Source of the DNA: Bacillota bacterium
Lineage (GTDB): Bacteria; Bacillota; Clostridia; Christensenellales; Aristaeellaceae
NCBI GenBank assembly: GCA_023416585.1
Contig: JAEZHM010000154.1
Span: 124,001-188,000, forward strand
Direction of reading: 5' to 3'
DNA length: 64,000 nt
Positions 35,873-44,812 of this stretch are shown here, piece after piece. The notes below the pieces were generated by a model. That model ran no database searches. It was not told the origin of the DNA and saw nothing but the letters and a program-made list of their open reading frames with translations. The position numbers and the translations under genes were made by a program. Numbering within the stretch: position 1 is the first letter of the stretch; every line of letters starts with the position of its first letter.

Positions 35873-37129
35873 ATGGTTCGTTTGAATGATGGCACTAAAG
35901 AGATTAGAGGAAAGCGTTTGATGTACGCGGCTATTGCCGCATCCGTCATTCTCATGACCGCTTCCGGGGCGACTGCCACCCAAAAAGGAACAGTGAGTAC
36001 AGATGCGCTGGTGATCAGACAAAAGACCGACACGGATTCCAAAGCCCTTCAAACATTGCGCGAAGGGGAAACACTGGATATCCTGTCTTCCTCCGGCGAT
36101 TGGTACAAGGTATCCTATGGCCGCTTTACCGGATATGTAATGAAAAAGTATGTGAAGGCCGTAGAGACCGCTTCCAGTGCCACGGAAAAGGCTATCGCCA
36201 ATCTGGGTGATGCACCGGCACCCATGCGCAAAGGCGACTCGGGAAGCGATGTGAAAAAGCTTCAAAGGGCGCTTGAGATCGTTGGCGCCTATAATGGCAG
36301 CATTGACGGGAGCTTTGGGGATTTGACGGAAGAAGCCGTGAAGGCTTTTCAAAAAGATAAAAGACTGACGGTAGACGGGGTGGCCGGTGAAGGCACCATC
36401 AAGGCGCTGTTTGGCCAGGATGCTGCCAAGCCTCCTGAAGAGGAAAAGGGGATGGCCGGCATCAAATCCCTAAGTGATATCGGGGATACGCCTGCCACAT
36501 CGGAAAAAGGCGACAGCGGGTCCAAGGTCAAGAAACTCCAGCAAGCCTTGAAGCTGAAGGGCTATTACAACGGTCCTGCCGACGGCGATTTTGGCGAAGC
36601 CACCGAAACGGCCGTAATGGCCTTCCAGAGGGCCAAGGGCATGTCCCAGGACGGGGTGGCGGGCAAGACCACTATCTACATCCTGTTCGGGGAGAAGGCC
36701 GCCAACGCTGACGAGAATACCTACAAAACGGAGAAGCTGAACTGGTTTGAAGGCGGCAGCACAGCGATACCCAAGGGCGCAGTTTTCACCGTCAAGGATG
36801 TCCGCACTGGCAAAACCTTTGAGTGCAAACGTTGGTCAGGCTACAATCACCTGGATGCCGAGCCCTTGACCGCTGAGGATACCGCCACCATGAAAAGTAT
36901 CTATGGCGGTTCCTGGAGCTGGGACCGCCGGCCCATCCTGGTCAAATACAACGGCCATGTGTACGCCACCTCTATGAACGGTATGCCCCATGAGGACGAC
37001 ACCATTTCAAACAATAACTTCGACGGCCATTTCTGCATCCACTTTTACAAGAGCAAGACCCACGGTACCGATCGGGTGGATGAGGATCACCAGGCGTGCG
37101 TGGAGATAGCGGCCAGTGCGAAGTGGTAA
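35873..37129 (+). CDS. Secreted SH3/peptidoglycan-binding protein with divergent YkuD-like end
   Basis: 418 residues from the ATG at 35873 (AAGGGAG seven bases upstream; the ATG at 35855 lies before it). A signal peptide is followed by an SH3-like domain (about 38-90, DALVIRQKTDTDSKALQTLR...). Two peptidoglycan-binding type 1 repeats (about 115-170 and 205-262) each start with GDSGS.VKKLQ.AL. The C-terminal 140 residues contain NGMPHEDD and GHFCIHF followed by SKTHG and DHQACVE. The His...GHFCIHF order resembles the catalytic His and Cys of L,D-transpeptidases (SHGCIR), but the match is loose. The protein acts in the wall, possibly as a remodelling enzyme. Confidence 0.85.
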   Translation: MVRLNDGTKEIRGKRLMYAAIAASVILMTASGATATQKGTVSTDALVIRQKTDTDSKALQTLREGETLDILSSSGDWYKVSYGRFTGYVMKKYVKAVETASSATEKAIANLGDAPAPMRKGDSGSDVKKLQRALEIVGAYNGSIDGSFGDLTEEAVKAFQKDKRLTVDGVAGEGTIKALFGQDAAKPPEEEKGMAGIKSLSDIGDTPATSEKGDSGSKVKKLQQALKLKGYYNGPADGDFGEATETAVMAFQRAKGMSQDGVAGKTTIYILFGEKAANADENTYKTEKLNWFEGGSTAIPKGAVFTVKDVRTGKTFECKRWSGYNHLDAEPLTAEDTATMKSIYGGSWSWDRRPILVKYNGHVYATSMNGMPHEDDTISNNNFDGHFCIHFYKSKTHGTDRVDEDHQACVEIAASAKW

Positions 37130-37185
37130 GGCTTTCAAGGAGTGAACTGGCTACGGAATAATGGACAGGTAGAAAGTGTGGATAG

Positions 37186-37415
37186 TTATGAAGCTTTGTG
37201 AGATAGATTGAGACAATCCTCAAAATCGACTGGGGATAGATAGCCTAAAGAGGCATGAATCCGAACCCTGTTGTAGTGGAGCAGGTATTCTTGGATAGCA
37301 TGGACAGCCTGGGTTCTGGAAATAAAATGCATGGTATTTAGGTATTCCACCTTCAAATGAAAAAGCTTTCAGCACAGGCTTATCATAAGGGTTCCCGCTG
37401 CGGTTCAGGGTCTAT
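37186..37415 (-). pseudogene. IS3-family transposase C-terminal remnant
   Basis: Minus-strand frames give NRSGNPYDKPVLKAF. After a frameshift they give KVEYLNTMHFISRTQAV, then HYNRVRIHASLGYLSPVDFE and a TAA at 37186. This is the end of the rve integrase core of IS3-type OrfB. The catalytic DDE region upstream is gone. Confidence 0.8.
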
Positions 37416-37467
37416 CCCGAATTTTGTATAAACGCCAAACTGCGTAGAACGACAAGATTAGAATTGG

Positions 37468-37493
37468 CAGGTAAGCAGGGTTTAGCTTACCTG
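37468..37493. repeat. 9-bp-arm hairpin within IS debris
   Basis: CAGGTAAGC/GCTTACCTG with an 8-base loop, without a T-run. It sits between the two transposase remnants together with a second inverted pair, AGCAAAATC (37510-37518) and GATTTTGCT (37580-37588). Both may be terminal repeats of a decayed mobile element. Confidence 0.5.
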
Positions 37494-37586
37494 TCTTGGC
37501 TTTAACGGTAGCAAAATCATGACGGTCTGACAAGGGCGAACGCAAAGCAGACATTCATTAACCCTTGACTGAACGGCAGGATTTTG

Positions 37587-37771
37587 CTATTTACTGTTAC
37601 CCAGGAAGCCGATCGGCAAAACAACCAAATGGCGCTTTATTTCGTGGTAAACAGTGGTTTGGTCTTTGTCGATGCGCTTGGCGATACCCTTAAATGTCAT
37701 GCCATGAGATGGCATTCTTGGATCTCGATACGTTGCTCGAGTATGAGATGCTAATATCGCTGTTCTTTCAT
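37587..37771 (-). pseudogene. IS30-like transposase N-terminal remnant
   Basis: Starts ATG at 37771 after AAAGGAG: MKEQRY, stop, HLILEQRIEIQE. After a frameshift it continues SHGMTFKGIAKRIDKDQTTVYHEIKRHL and ends at TAG (37587-37589). The helix-turn-helix with DQTTVYHEIK is the IS30-type DNA-binding domain. It carries a nonsense codon and a frameshift, and the catalytic domain is missing. Confidence 0.75.
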
Positions 37772-38084
37772 TTTGCTCGCTCCTTTTGCGTGCAATATTT
37801 CTTTCCCATAATGCTACCTCAATTGCTTTCTCAGATTAATTGCTACTCCCTCCGCCACTGTTGCACTTACTTTGAGAATTTTCTGCAATTTATTTTGATC
37901 CATTTTCCCATGTTATGGGATAGACAGACAACAATATCAATGTTAAAATATTACGTGTATGTGTATTAATAAATATTTTTCGATTATATTATACTTTCTA
38001 ACTGCAAAATAATTTTCTGGCAATAGAATGAGCATACGTCATAACTCATAAATAACTTCGCTTAGCAAAAAGGAGGAGAAAAAT
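37772..38084. other. AT-rich intergenic region before CDP-sugar operon
   Basis: 313 bp without a convincing gene. AT-rich sequence with TATACT at 37990-37995 may hold the promoter of the following operon, though no good -35 is visible. A 29-codon minus-strand frame at 37814-37903 has only a weak RBS. Confidence 0.4.
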
Positions 38085-38858
38085 TTGAAGACTGTCATTT
38101 TGGCTGGTGGTTATGGGACACGTATTTCAGAAGAAAGTCATCTTAAACCAAAACCAATGATTGAAATTGGTGGAAAGCCAATTCTATGGCACATCATGAA
38201 GGGATATTCTCACTATGGCTTTGTCGATTTTGTTATTTGTTGCGGATACAAGCAACATGTAATCAAAGAATATTTTGCGGATTACTATCTTCATAATTGT
38301 GATGTAACCTTTGATTTTTCCAAAGAAAATAGTATGGAGGTTCATAACAATTTTACGGAACCTTGGCGTGTTACATTGGTGGATACGGGCCTTAACACCA
38401 TGACAGGTGGACGGGTCAAGCGTATTCAAAAGTACGTGGGTGACGAGCCGTTCTTGTTGACATACGGAGACGGTGTGGCTGATGTCGATATTGGTAAGCT
38501 GGTTAGTTATCATCAGAGTCATGGGAAACTGGCTACCATTACGACGGTGAATGCGGGCCAGCGCTTTGGTGTGCTTGATATCGATGAAAAAGGTCAGATC
38601 AATGCGTTCAGAGAAAAAAGCGATGCAGATGGCAGCATGATTAACGGTGGATTCATGGTAATGGAACCTAAGGTGTTTGACTATCTCGCCAATGATACGA
38701 CCGTTCTTGAGAAAGCACCGCTGGAAAAGCTTGCACAGGATATGCAGCTAATGTCTTACTATCATAAGGGATTTTGGCAATGTATGGATACCCAAAGGGA
38801 TAAGCAGCAATTGGAAGAGTTGTGGGCATCCGGAAAAGCACCATGGAGGGTTTGGTAA
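38085..38858 (+). CDS. rfbF: Glucose-1-phosphate cytidylyltransferase
   Basis: 257 residues, start TTG with AAAGGAGGAG. It makes CDP-glucose from glucose 1-phosphate and CTP, the first step to CDP-3,6-dideoxyhexoses. The nucleotidyltransferase start is VILAGGYGTRISEESHLKPKPM, with metal-binding YGDGVADVD and CMDTQRDKQQLEELW at the end. Length and motifs match RfbF/DdhA. Its stop overlaps the start of the next gene by one base. Confidence 0.95.
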   Translation: MKTVILAGGYGTRISEESHLKPKPMIEIGGKPILWHIMKGYSHYGFVDFVICCGYKQHVIKEYFADYYLHNCDVTFDFSKENSMEVHNNFTEPWRVTLVDTGLNTMTGGRVKRIQKYVGDEPFLLTYGDGVADVDIGKLVSYHQSHGKLATITTVNAGQRFGVLDIDEKGQINAFREKSDADGSMINGGFMVMEPKVFDYLANDTTVLEKAPLEKLAQDMQLMSYYHKGFWQCMDTQRDKQQLEELWASGKAPWRVW

Positions 38859-39994
38859 TGCTTTCGTTTTTTAGGGGGAAGCGAGTTTTTGTCACTGGCC
38901 ATACAGGATTTAAGGGTGCATGGCTAGCGAAGATGCTTGTTGACGCGGGGGCCAAAGTAACAGGATATGCAATAGATCCACCTACGCAGCCGAATCTCTT
39001 TTCCATGCTGAGGCTGGAAAAGGATATGCATTCAGTGATAGGGGATATTCGCGATATCGAAAAGCTCCAGCAGGCATTTGAGGCGGCAAGTCCTGAAATT
39101 GTGCTCCACTTGGCGGCTCAGCCTATCGTACGGGACTCATACAAGGAGCCTGTCTATACGTTTGAAACCAATATCATGGGCACAGTTCATGTATTGGAAT
39201 GTGTGCGGAAAAGCCCATCTGTTCGCTCTTTCGTGAATGTCACTACAGACAAAGTATATGAAAACAGGGAATGGACATGGGGATATCGAGAGATTGATCC
39301 ATTGGATGGGTATGATCCATACTCCAACAGCAAGTCTTGCTCGGAGTTGGTGACACACAGTTATCAAAAGTCCTTTTTCTCAGATGGCCATGTGGCGATT
39401 TCGACAGCCCGTGCTGGAAACGTGATTGGAGGGGGCGACTTCGCCAATGAACGAATCATTCCAGACGCCGTAAGGGCTGCGTTGAAGAAGGAAACCATTA
39501 TTGTAAGAAATCCTTATTCTACTCGCCCATACCAGCATGTGCTTGAGCCTTTGTATGCATATTTGATGATCGCCAAGGGTCAATATGAGAATACTGCGCT
39601 TGCCAGTGCCTACAATGTAGGCCCTGATGATTGTGACTGCGTTACAACGGGAGAGCTGGCCAGGCTCTTTTGCCAAAGCTGGGGAGAAGGAATGGATTGG
39701 GAGAACCGATGGGAAGGCGGCCCGCATGAAGCAGGCTTTCTCAAGCTGGATTGCTCAAAACTGAAGGCGACCTTTGGTTGGAAGCCTATATGGCATGTAG
39801 AGAAAGCTGTAAATGAAACGGTGGTATGGGCAAAAGCCTATCGCAGCGGGCACAATATCACAAAATTGATGGAAACGCAAATAAAGAGTTTTTTCAAGGA
39901 AGCATCCAAGAATATAGTGGAGGAAATGAAGCAAGATGCCGGAAAGAAAGACAGAGAAGCAGGCACGGGAAGAAATATTGCAGCTGGTCTGTGA
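38858..39994 (+). CDS. rfbG: CDP-glucose 4,6-dehydratase
   Basis: 378 residues from the ATG at 38858 (GGAGGG seven bases upstream). An extended SDR that converts CDP-glucose to CDP-4-keto-6-deoxyglucose with bound NAD. It has GHTGFKGAWL, AAQPIVRDSY and the catalytic Tyr/Lys in DPYSNSKSCSELV. It is part of the rfbF-G-H cassette and overlaps rfbH by 59 bases. Confidence 0.95.
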   Translation: MLSFFRGKRVFVTGHTGFKGAWLAKMLVDAGAKVTGYAIDPPTQPNLFSMLRLEKDMHSVIGDIRDIEKLQQAFEAASPEIVLHLAAQPIVRDSYKEPVYTFETNIMGTVHVLECVRKSPSVRSFVNVTTDKVYENREWTWGYREIDPLDGYDPYSNSKSCSELVTHSYQKSFFSDGHVAISTARAGNVIGGGDFANERIIPDAVRAALKKETIIVRNPYSTRPYQHVLEPLYAYLMIAKGQYENTALASAYNVGPDDCDCVTTGELARLFCQSWGEGMDWENRWEGGPHEAGFLKLDCSKLKATFGWKPIWHVEKAVNETVVWAKAYRSGHNITKLMETQIKSFFKEASKNIVEEMKQDAGKKDREAGTGRNIAAGL

Positions 39995-41276
39995 GTATTG
40001 CGATACGTATCACAATCAAAACAAAACCTTTGAGCCCGGGAATAGGATTCCTTATGCCTCCCGGGTGTACGACCATGAGGAAATGGTAAACTTGGTGGAC
40101 AGCTCGCTGGAGTTTTGGCTGACTTCAGGCCGTTACACCGATGAATTTGAAAAAAAGTTCGCCGAATACCTTCAGGTAAAGCATTGCTCATTGGTCAATT
40201 CAGGCTCGTCTGCCAACCTGCTTGCCTTCATGACGCTTACGTCACCGCTTTTGAAGGAGCGCGCAGTCAGGCCTGGAGATGAGATCATCACTGTAGCCGC
40301 AGGCTTTCCTACAACGGTTGCACCCGTCATTCAATATGGAGCCGTTCCGGTATTTGTCGATGTGACAATACCGCAGTATAACATTGACACAAGCATACTG
40401 GAAGATGCCCTTTCGGAAAAGACAAAGGCAGTCATGATTGCCCATACCTTGGGGAATCCTTTTGACCTGAAGGCAGTGAAGGATTTTTGTGATAAGCATG
40501 ATCTTTGGCTGGTGGAGGACAACTGTGACGCTTTGGGTTCCCGCTATACGCTGGACAGTAGGGAATACTTTACGGGGACTGTGGGGGACATCGGTACCTC
40601 CAGCTTTTATCCGCCCCATCATATGACCATGGGCGAAGGTGGCTCGGTATATACCAATCAGCCGCTGCTACACAAAATAATCCGCTCCCTAAGGGATTGG
40701 GGGCGTGACTGCATGTGCCCTTCTGGGGTGGATAACCTGTGCGGCCACAGGTTTGACAGACAGTATGGAGAGCTGCCTTTGGGATATGATCATAAGTATG
40801 TTTATTCTCATTTTGGCTATAACCTGAAGGCAACCGATATGCAGGCAGCTGTCGGCTGCGCGCAGCTCAAGAAATTCCCTTCCTTTGTCGAACGGCGGCG
40901 TGAGAATTTCAGCAGGCTCCATAAAGCACTTTTGCTAGTGGCAGATAAGCTGATTTTGCCTGTTCCCTGCGAAAATTCCCGTCCAAGCTGGTTTGGCTTT
41001 TTGCTTACCTGCCAAAACGGCGTCAGCCGCCGGGATGTAGTTCGGTATGTGGAGGGGAAAGGTGTTCAGACGAGAATGCTGTTTGCCGGAAACCTGATCA
41101 AACACCCTTGTTTTGATGAAATGCGCAAAACGGGACAGGGATACCGTGTGATCGGCGATCTTGCGCAGACGGATAAGATTATGCGTGATACTTTCTGGGT
41201 AGGTGTCTATCCTGGCATGACAGATGAGATGATCGATTATATGGCCAAGACGATTATTGAAGCGGTGAATGCATGA
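39936..41276 (+). CDS. rfbH: CDP-6-deoxy-4-keto-glucose 3-dehydratase (E1)
   Basis: 446 residues. PMP- and [2Fe-2S]-dependent enzyme that removes the 3-hydroxyl in dideoxysugar synthesis. The aminotransferase fold has His in place of the PLP lysine (SFYPPHHMTMGEGG, near residue 228), the hallmark of E1 (RfbH/DdhC/AscC). Cys residues in GRDCMCPSGVDNLCGHRF fit the iron-sulfur site. The start inside rfbG is supported by the family N-terminus (EILQLVCEY). The reductase partner E3 (RfbI/DdhD) is not in the window. Confidence 0.95.
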   Translation: MPERKTEKQAREEILQLVCEYCDTYHNQNKTFEPGNRIPYASRVYDHEEMVNLVDSSLEFWLTSGRYTDEFEKKFAEYLQVKHCSLVNSGSSANLLAFMTLTSPLLKERAVRPGDEIITVAAGFPTTVAPVIQYGAVPVFVDVTIPQYNIDTSILEDALSEKTKAVMIAHTLGNPFDLKAVKDFCDKHDLWLVEDNCDALGSRYTLDSREYFTGTVGDIGTSSFYPPHHMTMGEGGSVYTNQPLLHKIIRSLRDWGRDCMCPSGVDNLCGHRFDRQYGELPLGYDHKYVYSHFGYNLKATDMQAAVGCAQLKKFPSFVERRRENFSRLHKALLLVADKLILPVPCENSRPSWFGFLLTCQNGVSRRDVVRYVEGKGVQTRMLFAGNLIKHPCFDEMRKTGQGYRVIGDLAQTDKIMRDTFWVGVYPGMTDEMIDYMAKTIIEAVNA

Positions 41277-41731
41277 AAGTCATGGATAAGCTTCGCTCAT
41301 TGGAAAGGCATCCGCGATGGGGCGGCCTGGTCCAGTTTGTGAAATTCGGCATGGTGGGGATATCCAATACCCTGATTGCCCTTGGCGTGTACTGGGTGTG
41401 CTTTTATTTGCTGCACATGCATTACCAATTGTCCAACCTGATTTCATTTGTAGTCAGCGTGACGAATGCATACTACTGGAACAGCAAATATGTGTTCAAA
41501 AGCGGTGTGAAAAGAACGGCCAAGGAACATGTAAGGGCATACGGCAAGGCGTTTTTGTCTTATGGGAGTACATATCTTCTTAGCGCGGCGCTGCTCTATT
41601 TATGGGTGGAGAAATTACACATATCTGAAGGCATTGCCCCCATAATTAACTTGCTTGTGACCATTCCCATGAATTTTTTGTTGAACAAGTTTTGGGCATT
41701 TCGGCAGGCTAATGAAAATGTACATAAATAG
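41273..41731 (+). CDS. gtrA: GtrA-family flippase
   Basis: 152 residues with four membrane segments: QFVKFGMVGISNTLIALGVYW, LSNLISFVVSVTNAYYWNSKYVF, a third around GSTYLLSAALLYL, and IINLLVTIPMNFLLNKFWAF. The family translocates undecaprenyl-phosphate-linked monosaccharides. It overlaps the rfbH stop by 4 bases and precedes a GT2 of the matching type. Confidence 0.92.
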   Translation: MKVMDKLRSLERHPRWGGLVQFVKFGMVGISNTLIALGVYWVCFYLLHMHYQLSNLISFVVSVTNAYYWNSKYVFKSGVKRTAKEHVRAYGKAFLSYGSTYLLSAALLYLWVEKLHISEGIAPIINLLVTIPMNFLLNKFWAFRQANENVHK

Positions 41732-41985
41732 GAAGATGTCATCAAAACTCATTGTGGTTATTCACTTTTACATAAATGAAATGTATGAAGAAGCATAATG
41801 AGTTGTTTGTTAGCTAATTTGCAAGCGCGCTTTCTTGGAGGTAAATATTTGATGAAAGGAATCCGTGTATTGCATGCACAAGACTGCTGATATTAGTACT
41901 ATGTGGAGATGATAGTACGCATGCAAAAAAAATGTAGCATTGTGATATCAATAACGATAGTGTTTTTGTAAGGAGATGTTTTTCG

Positions 41986-42945
41986 GTGCAAAAAAAAGTT
42001 TCTGTAGTAATTCCCTGCTATAATGAGCAAGAAAATGTGCGGCCAATTTGTTTGGCCATAAAAGACGAGTTTGAAAAAAGTTTACCGCAATACCTTTATG
42101 AAATATTGCTTATCGATAATAAGTCTAAAGATGAAACACGAAGTATTATTCGCGAGATATGCGAGGAAGATGCACATGTGAAAGCGATCTTTAACCTAAA
42201 AAACTTTGGACAGTTTAATAGTCCCTATTATGCTATGTGTCAAACCACAGGAGATTGTGTCATTACAATATGCGCAGACTTCCAGGATCCTATTGAAATG
42301 ATACCGAAGTTCATATCAGAATGGGAGAATGGACATCGAGTTGTCTGCGCAATCAAAACAACCAGCAAAGAAAGTTCTATCATGTATTTTCTCAGAAGCT
42401 GTTACTACAAAACCCTAAAAAAGATGAGTGAAGTGGAGCAGATTGAGCATTTCACAGGTTTTGGATTATATGATAAAAGCTTTATTGATATCATGCGAAA
42501 CCTAGATGATACTATGCCGTTTTTACGCGGTATTGTTGCTGAATATGCCCCTGATCACTTTGATATTCCATATGAACAACAAAAGCGCCGTGCCGGGAAA
42601 ACACATAATAATTGGTATACCCTGTATGATGCCGCAATGCTTTCTTTTACATCTTATACTAAACTGGGACTGCGTTTAGCTATTTTTTTCGGTGGTGTCT
42701 TTTCTGTGTGTGGATTACTGGTGGCTCTTCTATATATGCTAATGAAGCTTATCTTCTGGGATCGTTTTAGTGCGGGTCAGGCGCCGCTGCTGATCGGCGT
42801 TTTCCTCATTGGCTCAATTCAGCTTTTCTTTATCGGCTTGTTAGGTGAGTATATCATGAATATCAATCACAGGGTGATAAGGCGTCCATTGGTAATAGAG
42901 GAAGAACGCATTGGATTTTCAAAGCAAAAAGAAATGAGTGCGTAG
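41986..42945 (+). CDS. GtrB-like undecaprenyl-phosphate glycosyltransferase (GT2)
   Basis: 319 residues, start GTG with AAGGAGATG. The GT-A domain has VVIPCYNEQEN, LLIDNKSKDET, NFGQFNSPYYAM and the metal site ADFQDP. Two C-terminal membrane segments and the NHRVIRRP ending are typical of DPM1/GtrB enzymes. With GtrA it probably moves the dideoxysugar or another hexose across the membrane on undecaprenyl phosphate. The 254-bp gap before it shows no supported gene. Confidence 0.9.
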   Translation: MQKKVSVVIPCYNEQENVRPICLAIKDEFEKSLPQYLYEILLIDNKSKDETRSIIREICEEDAHVKAIFNLKNFGQFNSPYYAMCQTTGDCVITICADFQDPIEMIPKFISEWENGHRVVCAIKTTSKESSIMYFLRSCYYKTLKKMSEVEQIEHFTGFGLYDKSFIDIMRNLDDTMPFLRGIVAEYAPDHFDIPYEQQKRRAGKTHNNWYTLYDAAMLSFTSYTKLGLRLAIFFGGVFSVCGLLVALLYMLMKLIFWDRFSAGQAPLLIGVFLIGSIQLFFIGLLGEYIMNINHRVIRRPLVIEEERIGFSKQKEMSA

Positions 42946-43070
42946 CATTATTTCAGGAATTTGTAATCGCACAAGAAGATTGGAAAGCATGTAAAGATTG
43001 GGCGGCTGGAGTATAACTCCAGCACATAAAATGATCTTAATCCTTATATTGGCAGGAGGGTTGATAAACC

Positions 43071-43880
43071 ATGAACAGTGAGCAGCTTGCCTGGAGGATG
43101 CGTTGCCACGCCATTGATATGGTACATAATTCTCACGCATCTCATATTGGTGCCGTGTTGTCAGTAGTCGATATACTTGCTGTGTTATATGCAAATATCT
43201 TGAAGTACGATTCGAAGAACCCTGGCATGGACGAAAGAGACAGAGTAATTCTGAGCAAAGGTCATGCAGGAGTAGCCATGTATGCGGTTTTGGCCGAGTG
43301 TGGATATTTCCCGATTGAGGATCTAAACAGTTACTATAAAGATGGCAGCTCATATTCTGGACATATTTCACATGTGGGTGTTCCTGGGGTGGAGTTTTCA
43401 ACAGGCAGCTTAGGTCATGGAATATCAGTGGGCTGCGGCATAGCTATCAGTGCAAAAATACAGAACAAGAAGTTTCGCGTTTATGCTATTGTCGGTGACG
43501 GAGAGTGTGAAGAAGGCGTTGTGTGGGAGACGGCATTGATCGCTTCTCATAGAAAGCTTGACAATTTTACGGTGATAGTTGATCACAACCATATGCAAGC
43601 TATGGGAAATTGTAAAGATATCAGCGCGATAGAACCTATGCAAGATAAGTGGAAAGCTTTTGGCTTTGAAGTAATAAATGTTGCAGATGGGAATAGCCAT
43701 GATCAGTTGTATTCTGCTTTTACAGCAGAAAATCACGGTAGACCAAAGTGCATCATTGCCAATACTGTGAAAGGAAAAGGAATCTCCTTTATGGAGAACC
43801 AGTTGAAATGGCATTATAGCGATCCGCAGGGAGAATTCTACGAACTAGCCAAACACGAGTTGGAGGAAGCCCATATATGA
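43071..43880 (+). CDS. Split transketolase, N-terminal subunit
   Basis: 269 residues with the thiamine diphosphate domain: HNSHASHIGAVLSVVDILAVLY, SKGHAGVAMYA, GHISHVGVPGVEFSTGSLGHG and the metal motif GDGECEEGVVWE. It corresponds to the N-half of transketolase and needs the next gene for activity. RBS GGAGG before ATG. Its place inside a CDP-dideoxysugar operon suggests sugar modification rather than the pentose phosphate pathway. Confidence 0.92.
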   Translation: MNSEQLAWRMRCHAIDMVHNSHASHIGAVLSVVDILAVLYANILKYDSKNPGMDERDRVILSKGHAGVAMYAVLAECGYFPIEDLNSYYKDGSSYSGHISHVGVPGVEFSTGSLGHGISVGCGIAISAKIQNKKFRVYAIVGDGECEEGVVWETALIASHRKLDNFTVIVDHNHMQAMGNCKDISAIEPMQDKWKAFGFEVINVADGNSHDQLYSAFTAENHGRPKCIIANTVKGKGISFMENQLKWHYSDPQGEFYELAKHELEEAHI

Positions 43881-44812
43881 GAAATACAATTGTGAACGAG
43901 ATAGAAATACTTGCCGGGGAAGACGATAAGATAGTCATAGTTACCGCGGACTTAGGATATGGTGTTTTAAATTCATTTGCGCAGCGTTTTCCTGAGCGCT
44001 GTATCAACGTTGGAATTAGCGAACAGGCAATGGCTTCGATAGCTGCGGGACTTGCACTTACTGGGCAAAAAGTGTTTACATATTCGATTGGCAACTTTCC
44101 TACTTTGCGGTGTATTGAGCAGATACGGAATGATATTTGTTACCACAATTTGAACGTGAAAATCCTTGCCGTTGGGAGCGGTTTTGTATATGGACAGCTT
44201 GGTATGAGCCATCATGCAACGGAAGATATTTCAGCAATGCGGGCTTTGCCCAACATGCGGGTATATGCACCGGCTGATCCAATGGAAGCAATCTCGGTTT
44301 TGCATGAAGCAATGAAACATGAAGGACCCTGTTATATAAGGCTTGGCAGAGGCGGTGAACAAAACCAACATCCGAGTATTAGCCATTTTGATGTGAACAA
44401 GGGGATCGAAATATGCAAAGGGAATGACTTAAATATATTATGCATTGGATCAATATTGGTTGAGGCAAAAAAAGCAGCTTCACAGCTAAAAGGTTTAGGA
44501 ATTAGTGCTGGGCTATACAGCATGCCTGCGATAAAACCGAGTGCCAGAGGTACAATTGAACGGCTGGCACGAGAAAATAAGCTATTGGTGACCTTGGAAG
44601 AGCATACTATAGTTGGTGGCTTTGGAGGTAGTATTGCAGAAATATTGGCAGAAATGACCGGAAGGTGCGCAAAGCTCTGCAGGATAGGATTGAATGATGA
44701 ATTTACGTGCAAAGTAGGAAGTCAAGAATATCTGCGGGATTTTTATGGTGTTACTGCGCCGAAAATTGTTGAGCGGATTTTAAAGGAACTAAAGCTGGAG
44801 GGATTTAGATAA
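43877..44812 (+). CDS. Split transketolase, C-terminal subunit
   Basis: 311 residues with the pyrimidine-binding and C-terminal domains of transketolase. Features are TADLGYGVLNSF, CINVGISEQAMASIAAGLA (the Glu activates thiamine), GPCYIRLGRGGE and LVTLEEHTIVGGFGGS. It overlaps the N-subunit by 4 bases, so the two subunits are made together. Confidence 0.92.
   Translation: MRNTIVNEIEILAGEDDKIVIVTADLGYGVLNSFAQRFPERCINVGISEQAMASIAAGLALTGQKVFTYSIGNFPTLRCIEQIRNDICYHNLNVKILAVGSGFVYGQLGMSHHATEDISAMRALPNMRVYAPADPMEAISVLHEAMKHEGPCYIRLGRGGEQNQHPSISHFDVNKGIEICKGNDLNILCIGSILVEAKKAASQLKGLGISAGLYSMPAIKPSARGTIERLARENKLLVTLEEHTIVGGFGGSIAEILAEMTGRCAKLCRIGLNDEFTCKVGSQEYLRDFYGVTAPKIVERILKELKLEGFR

Noticed and set aside
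37460..37600. Possible CRISPR or attC-like array
   Set aside because: The inverted repeats are single and there is no regular repeat-spacer pattern anywhere in the window.
37814..37903. 29-codon minus-strand frame next to the IS30 remnant
   Set aside because: Only a weak ribosome binding site and no recognisable features; it lies in IS debris.
37694..37969. 91-codon plus-strand frame over IS debris
   Set aside because: It is antisense to the IS30-like remnant and has no RBS.
41853..41888. 12-codon frame after GGAGG before the GT2 gene
   Set aside because: Too short to support; probably a remnant or chance.
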